DNA from: Nocardia bovistercoris
GTDB taxonomy: Bacteria > Actinomycetota > Actinomycetes > Mycobacteriales > Mycobacteriaceae
Length of the DNA: 64,000 bases
Direction of reading: 5' to 3'
NCBI RefSeq assembly: GCF_015674855.1
Contig: NZ_JADMLG010000002.1
Coordinates: forward strand, 372,001-436,000
This document shows, piece after piece, positions 60,864 to 64,000 of this stretch. The notes under the pieces are model-generated. The model did not search any database, was not told the DNA's origin, and saw nothing but the letters and a program-made list of their open reading frames with translations. Positions within the stretch are counted from its first letter, which is position 1. Each line of letters opens with the position of its first letter. Made by a program: the position numbers and the translations under genes.

Positions 60864-63800
60864 TTGTTCGTGTTCGGTGATCAGGTCGTCCGCACCGCCG
60901 CTGACCTCGTGCGCGCGGCGCGGTGTGAATTCGCACTGCTGCGCGCCCTCGACACCGAACTCGGACTCCTCGCACCCGATCCCCCGGGCGGGAAAGAGTT
61001 GTCCGCGGGCTCGGCGGCGCTGTCACCGAACGATACGGCGCTGTCCCCGGACTCGGCGGCGCCGTCGTCGAGTGAATCACGCACGGGCGGCGACGTGTTC
61101 GGGACCCGGACCGCGAGGGTGGCCTACGAAGCCGGGCCGACTACGAGCCCGGCCGAAATAGAAAATACGCGGGCGCGGCTGCGTGCTCCGGCGGGTGATC
61201 GCATCGTCTCCGTGCGATCCGTTGCCGCGGAGATGGATTCCGCGAGCCGGATCGCCGGACTCGAAGCGGCCCACGCGGAGACCGTCGCGGCGCTACGGTC
61301 GGGCGCGCCGGTCATCGAAGGCGCCACTTTCTTCGACGGATCGTTCACCTGCGCCTGCGATTTCCTGATCCGCGACGACGAGGGTCGCTACACCGCCCAC
61401 GGTTTCGTGGGCGAACGGCGAGACGCGGTCGCGACGGCGCTGGAACTCGCGGCTTGCGCGGCGGCCGTCGAACGGTGCGGGGCGCCGATCGCCGATACCG
61501 TGCGAGTTCATCGGGGCGACAAGGTCTCCGATCGACCGCTGACCGCACTGATGTCGGTATACCTCGCGCGCACGCGACGCCTGGACCGCATCATCGAGGA
61601 CAAACTCGGTGAACTGCTGCCGGTGCAGTGGGGCGATCCGCGTTTCCTCGCCTGCGCCCACTGCCCGACCTGCACCGCCGCCCTCACGGCCGCACGCGAT
61701 CCGCTGCTGGTTGCCGGGCTCGACGATCCGGCGCGCACCCGGCTGCGCGAAGCGGGCATCACCACCATCGACCGACTGGCCCGCACCGAATCCGCGGTGC
61801 CCGGACTCGCCCCGCGCACCGTCATCGCGTTGCGGCGGCAGGCCGAGATCCAGTTGCGCGCCGAAGAATCCGCCACCCCCGTGCACACCGTGCTCGACCC
61901 CGGCGCACTCGGCGCACTCCCCCACCCCCACCAGGGTGACCTCGCCCTCACTCTGCGCCGAGCGCCCGACGGACACCAGCGCCTCACGATCGCCGCACCC
62001 GGGATATCCCTCGGCACAGTCGTTCTCGCGAACGAATCCCCCACCTCCCGCCGCGCCTTCACCGACCTGCTCGACCGACTCGTCGCACACCGCCGCGCCC
62101 ACCCCGACGCGCACGTCTACTACTACGGCTCCGCCGTCCGCGACGACCTGCTGACCTGGACCGGCCGCCACGGCGCGGGCGAGGAGATCATCGACGAATC
62201 CCTGTGCGATGGCGTGCTCGTCGACCTGTACCCGATCCTGCGCGGCGCACTCGTCCTCGGCGTCCGCTCCTACGAACTGCCCGCCCTGCGGGAAATACTG
62301 ATCTCCGCGAACACTTCTCGCTCGGCGCCCCCCGAGGCCGAAGTCCGACCACAGCCCGACGCGCACGCCTCCGACCACACCTCATCCACCGAAAAGCACA
62401 GCTACCGCGAACAATACAGCGATTCGACGCGCGCCGTCGAAGGCCGACGTGACCCCGACGACGTGCACCACAGTTACCCCGAGCACGACACCGACAACGC
62501 GGGCCATAGTGAAACCGATCGCCGCGAAGGCCGGCACACCGAGAACGCGCAGCACACCGGAAGTCACTCGTACCCGGCGCAACACCTCATGAGCGCACGG
62601 CCCGGCGCGAGTGATTGCGCGGCGGTGCTGCGTCTACGCGATTGGCTGTTGGATCGCGCAGACGAGCACGGTGTGGTTCCGGCGGGCGGTCTCGCGCCGT
62701 TTCCGAGCGAGCATTTCGGCGGGGCGCCGGTCTCGCGGCCCTCTTCCGTCGAAGCAGCGCTTGCCGAATTCGCCGGTGCGGCAAGCGATGTAGCTACCCC
62801 ATACGGCGCGACAAGCGAGGTCCTCCGGCCGGGCGGTGGGATCGTCGGCGCGCACCCGGCGGCGTTGATGGCCGCTGCGCTGGGGTATCACCGGCGGGAG
62901 CGGAAACCGTTGTGGTGGGCGCATGCCGATCGACTCACGTATCCGGTGGACGAGTGGGTCGAGGCGCCGGGAGTGTTGGTGGCGGAGTGGGGCAGTGTCG
63001 ACACCAAGTGGCATCACAGCCCGAATCGGCCGACCATGCGCCGGTATCTCACCCTGACCGGGCGCATCGGCGGCGGACGCGCAGGCGGCGCGACTCTGGC
63101 GCCGGGCACGACGGTGTATACCTTCTACGAGCAATCCGCCGATTCGGTGGGGCGACGCGCGACCGCGACGGCCACCGTGCTCGGGTGCGCGGTCGACGCG
63201 GATTTCGCCGACACGGTGCGGCTCGAGGAGTTGCTACCCGAGGGCCGCGAACCTTTCGACGAACTGCCGACGGCCATCGCGCCGGGACTGCCGCGATCCG
63301 ATGCCGACGCCGAGAGCGCCGTCGAATTCGCCGCCCAGCAACTGCTTGTCGCGCTCCCGGGCATCCCGGACGCGGCGATCTTCGACATCCTGGCCCGTCG
63401 CCCGCCCCGGCTGCGCGACGGTCGATCGCTGCCGAGGGTGTTCGGCGATCACGCGGCGGCGATCACCTCGGCCGTGGAAGCGCTCGATGATTCCTATGTG
63501 GCGGTGCAGGGTCCGCCCGGCACCGGGAAGACCGCGACGGCCGCCCGCGTGATCGAACGTCTTGTCGCGCGGGACAAATGGCGGATCGGTGTGGTCGCGT
63601 TGTCGCATCCGACCATCGAGAACATTCTCGACGCGATCGTCGAGATCGGGGTGCTGCCGGAACTGGTGGCGAAGAAGGATGTCGGCGCGGTGGCGCCGGA
63701 GTGGGCCGTCATCGACGCCGACCGCTATCCCAGATTCCTCGACAATGCCGTCAACGGCTGTGTGATCGGCGGCGCCCCGGCCGATTTCGCGAACGAGGAG

Positions 63801-64000
63801 CTTATCCCGCGCGGCTCGCTCGACCTGCTCGTGATCGCCGACGCGGGCTATTTCCCGCTCGCGGAGTTGATCGCGGTCGCGGCCTGTGCGCGTAATCTAC
63901 TGCTGTTCGGCGATCCGGCGACCACGGCGCTACGCGCCACCCATCCCGAACCGGTCGGCGCGTCGGCACTGGACATGCTGATCGGCGGCGACGGCACTTT
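60864..64000 (+). CDS. TM0106-family RecB-like nuclease / superfamily 1 helicase, 3'-truncated by window end
   Basis: The frame is open from TTG 60864 to the end of the window (about 1045 codons seen). The N-terminus FVFGDQVVRTAADLVRAARC is the conserved start of the TM0106-type RecB-like nuclease. The Cys pair in ACAHCPTC could belong to an iron-sulfur or zinc site. Near 63513 a Walker A, VQGPPGTGKTATAAR, starts a superfamily 1 helicase domain. Two inserts are atypical: a Ser/Ala-rich one near 60980-61080 and a His/Asp/Ser-rich one of about 90 residues near 62320-62590, with lower GC3. It probably acts in DNA repair or defence; family members are poorly studied. Confidence 0.85.
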   Translation, partial: MFVFGDQVVRTAADLVRAARCEFALLRALDTELGLLAPDPPGGKELSAGSAALSPNDTALSPDSAAPSSSESRTGGDVFGTRTARVAYEAGPTTSPAEIENTRARLRAPAGDRIVSVRSVAAEMDSASRIAGLEAAHAETVAALRSGAPVIEGATFFDGSFTCACDFLIRDDEGRYTAHGFVGERRDAVATALELAACAAAVERCGAPIADTVRVHRGDKVSDRPLTALMSVYLARTRRLDRIIEDKLGELLPVQWGDPRFLACAHCPTCTAALTAARDPLLVAGLDDPARTRLREAGITTIDRLARTESAVPGLAPRTVIALRRQAEIQLRAEESATPVHTVLDPGALGALPHPHQGDLALTLRRAPDGHQRLTIAAPGISLGTVVLANESPTSRRAFTDLLDRLVAHRRAHPDAHVYYYGSAVRDDLLTWTGRHGAGEEIIDESLCDGVLVDLYPILRGALVLGVRSYELPALREILISANTSRSAPPEAEVRPQPDAHASDHTSSTEKHSYREQYSDSTRAVEGRRDPDDVHHSYPEHDTDNAGHSETDRREGRHTENAQHTGSHSYPAQHLMSARPGASDCAAVLRLRDWLLDRADEHGVVPAGGLAPFPSEHFGGAPVSRPSSVEAALAEFAGAASDVATPYGATSEVLRPGGGIVGAHPAALMAAALGYHRRERKPLWWAHADRLTYPVDEWVEAPGVLVAEWGSVDTKWHHSPNRPTMRRYLTLTGRIGGGRAGGATLAPGTTVYTFYEQSADSVGRRATATATVLGCAVDADFADTVRLEELLPEGREPFDELPTAIAPGLPRSDADAESAVEFAAQQLLVALPGIPDAAIFDILARRPPRLRDGRSLPRVFGDHAAAITSAVEALDDSYVAVQGPPGTGKTATAARVIERLVARDKWRIGVVALSHPTIENILDAIVEIGVLPELVAKKDVGAVAPEWAVIDADRYPRFLDNAVNGCVIGGAPADFANEELIPRGSLDLLVIADAGYFPLAELIAVAACARNLLLFGDPATTALRATHPEPVGASALDMLIGGDGT

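Overview
The window is about 64 kb of roughly 70 % GC DNA from a mycolic-acid-containing actinomycete, most likely Nocardia or a close relative. The evidence is the frequent GTG starts, the strong GC3 bias, the rmlD-wbbL-manB / LCP / TIGR03089 block in the order known from Mycobacterium tuberculosis Rv3264c-Rv3268, an F420-dependent oxidoreductase, a FadE pair, an EspG-type ESX chaperone, an Rv3406-like sulfate-ester dioxygenase and an Rv0670-like endonuclease IV. No rRNA, tRNA, CRISPR array, insertion sequence or prophage was seen.

Layout. 0-2.7 kb: three plus-strand genes of unknown role, with locally lower GC; the third carries a PD-(D/E)xK-like motif. 2.7-5.2 kb: an F420-dependent oxidoreductase and a phytoene-desaturase-like FAD enzyme. 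5.5-11.1 kb: arabinogalactan-linker and GDP-mannose genes (manB, wbbL, rmlD) on the minus strand, divergent from an LCP ligase and a TIGR03089 protein. 11.2-15.9 kb: a P450, a carboxylesterase and small proteins (zinc ribbon, SelW-like, YchJ-like, unknown). 15.4-18.7 kb: an SbcC-like ATPase with a zinc hook and a small partner. 19.2-29.4 kb: a tightly coupled operon of SWIM protein, MoxR ATPase, DUF5682 protein and VWA protein, followed by a Ser/Thr kinase fused to an ADP-ribosylglycohydrolase. 29.5-31.4 kb: an EamA transporter and a PAP2 enzyme. 31.7-35.7 kb: an ABC exporter pair and a glutathione peroxidase. 35.8-40.5 kb: two large PknB-like kinases. 40.7-45.7 kb: endonuclease IV, dioxygenase, CoA-transferase, HMG-CoA-lyase-like enzyme and a GNAT protein. 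45.9-54.6 kb: secreted and membrane proteins, two acyl-CoA dehydrogenases, an HxlR regulator with paired operators, an SMP-30-like protein and a lipase. 54.6-57.3 kb: ESX-type substrates with EspG. 57.3-64 kb: a phosphoribosyltransferase, a nitrilase, a DEAD-box helicase and a RecB-like nuclease/helicase that runs off the end.

The strongest candidate for an undescribed system is 19.2-29.4 kb. Its four core genes match the Escherichia coli yehL/M/P/Q families. Here they are joined to a kinase-ADP-ribosylglycohydrolase fusion, so the operon could combine an AAA+/VWA remodelling machine with phosphorylation and removal of ADP-ribose. A divergent SbcC-like ATPase gene ending in an R-x6-H motif lies next to it. 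Three further patterns stand out: tiny ORFs that bridge adjacent genes through ATGA/GTGA overlaps, tandem repeats built from gene termini, and low-complexity inserts inside otherwise conserved enzymes.
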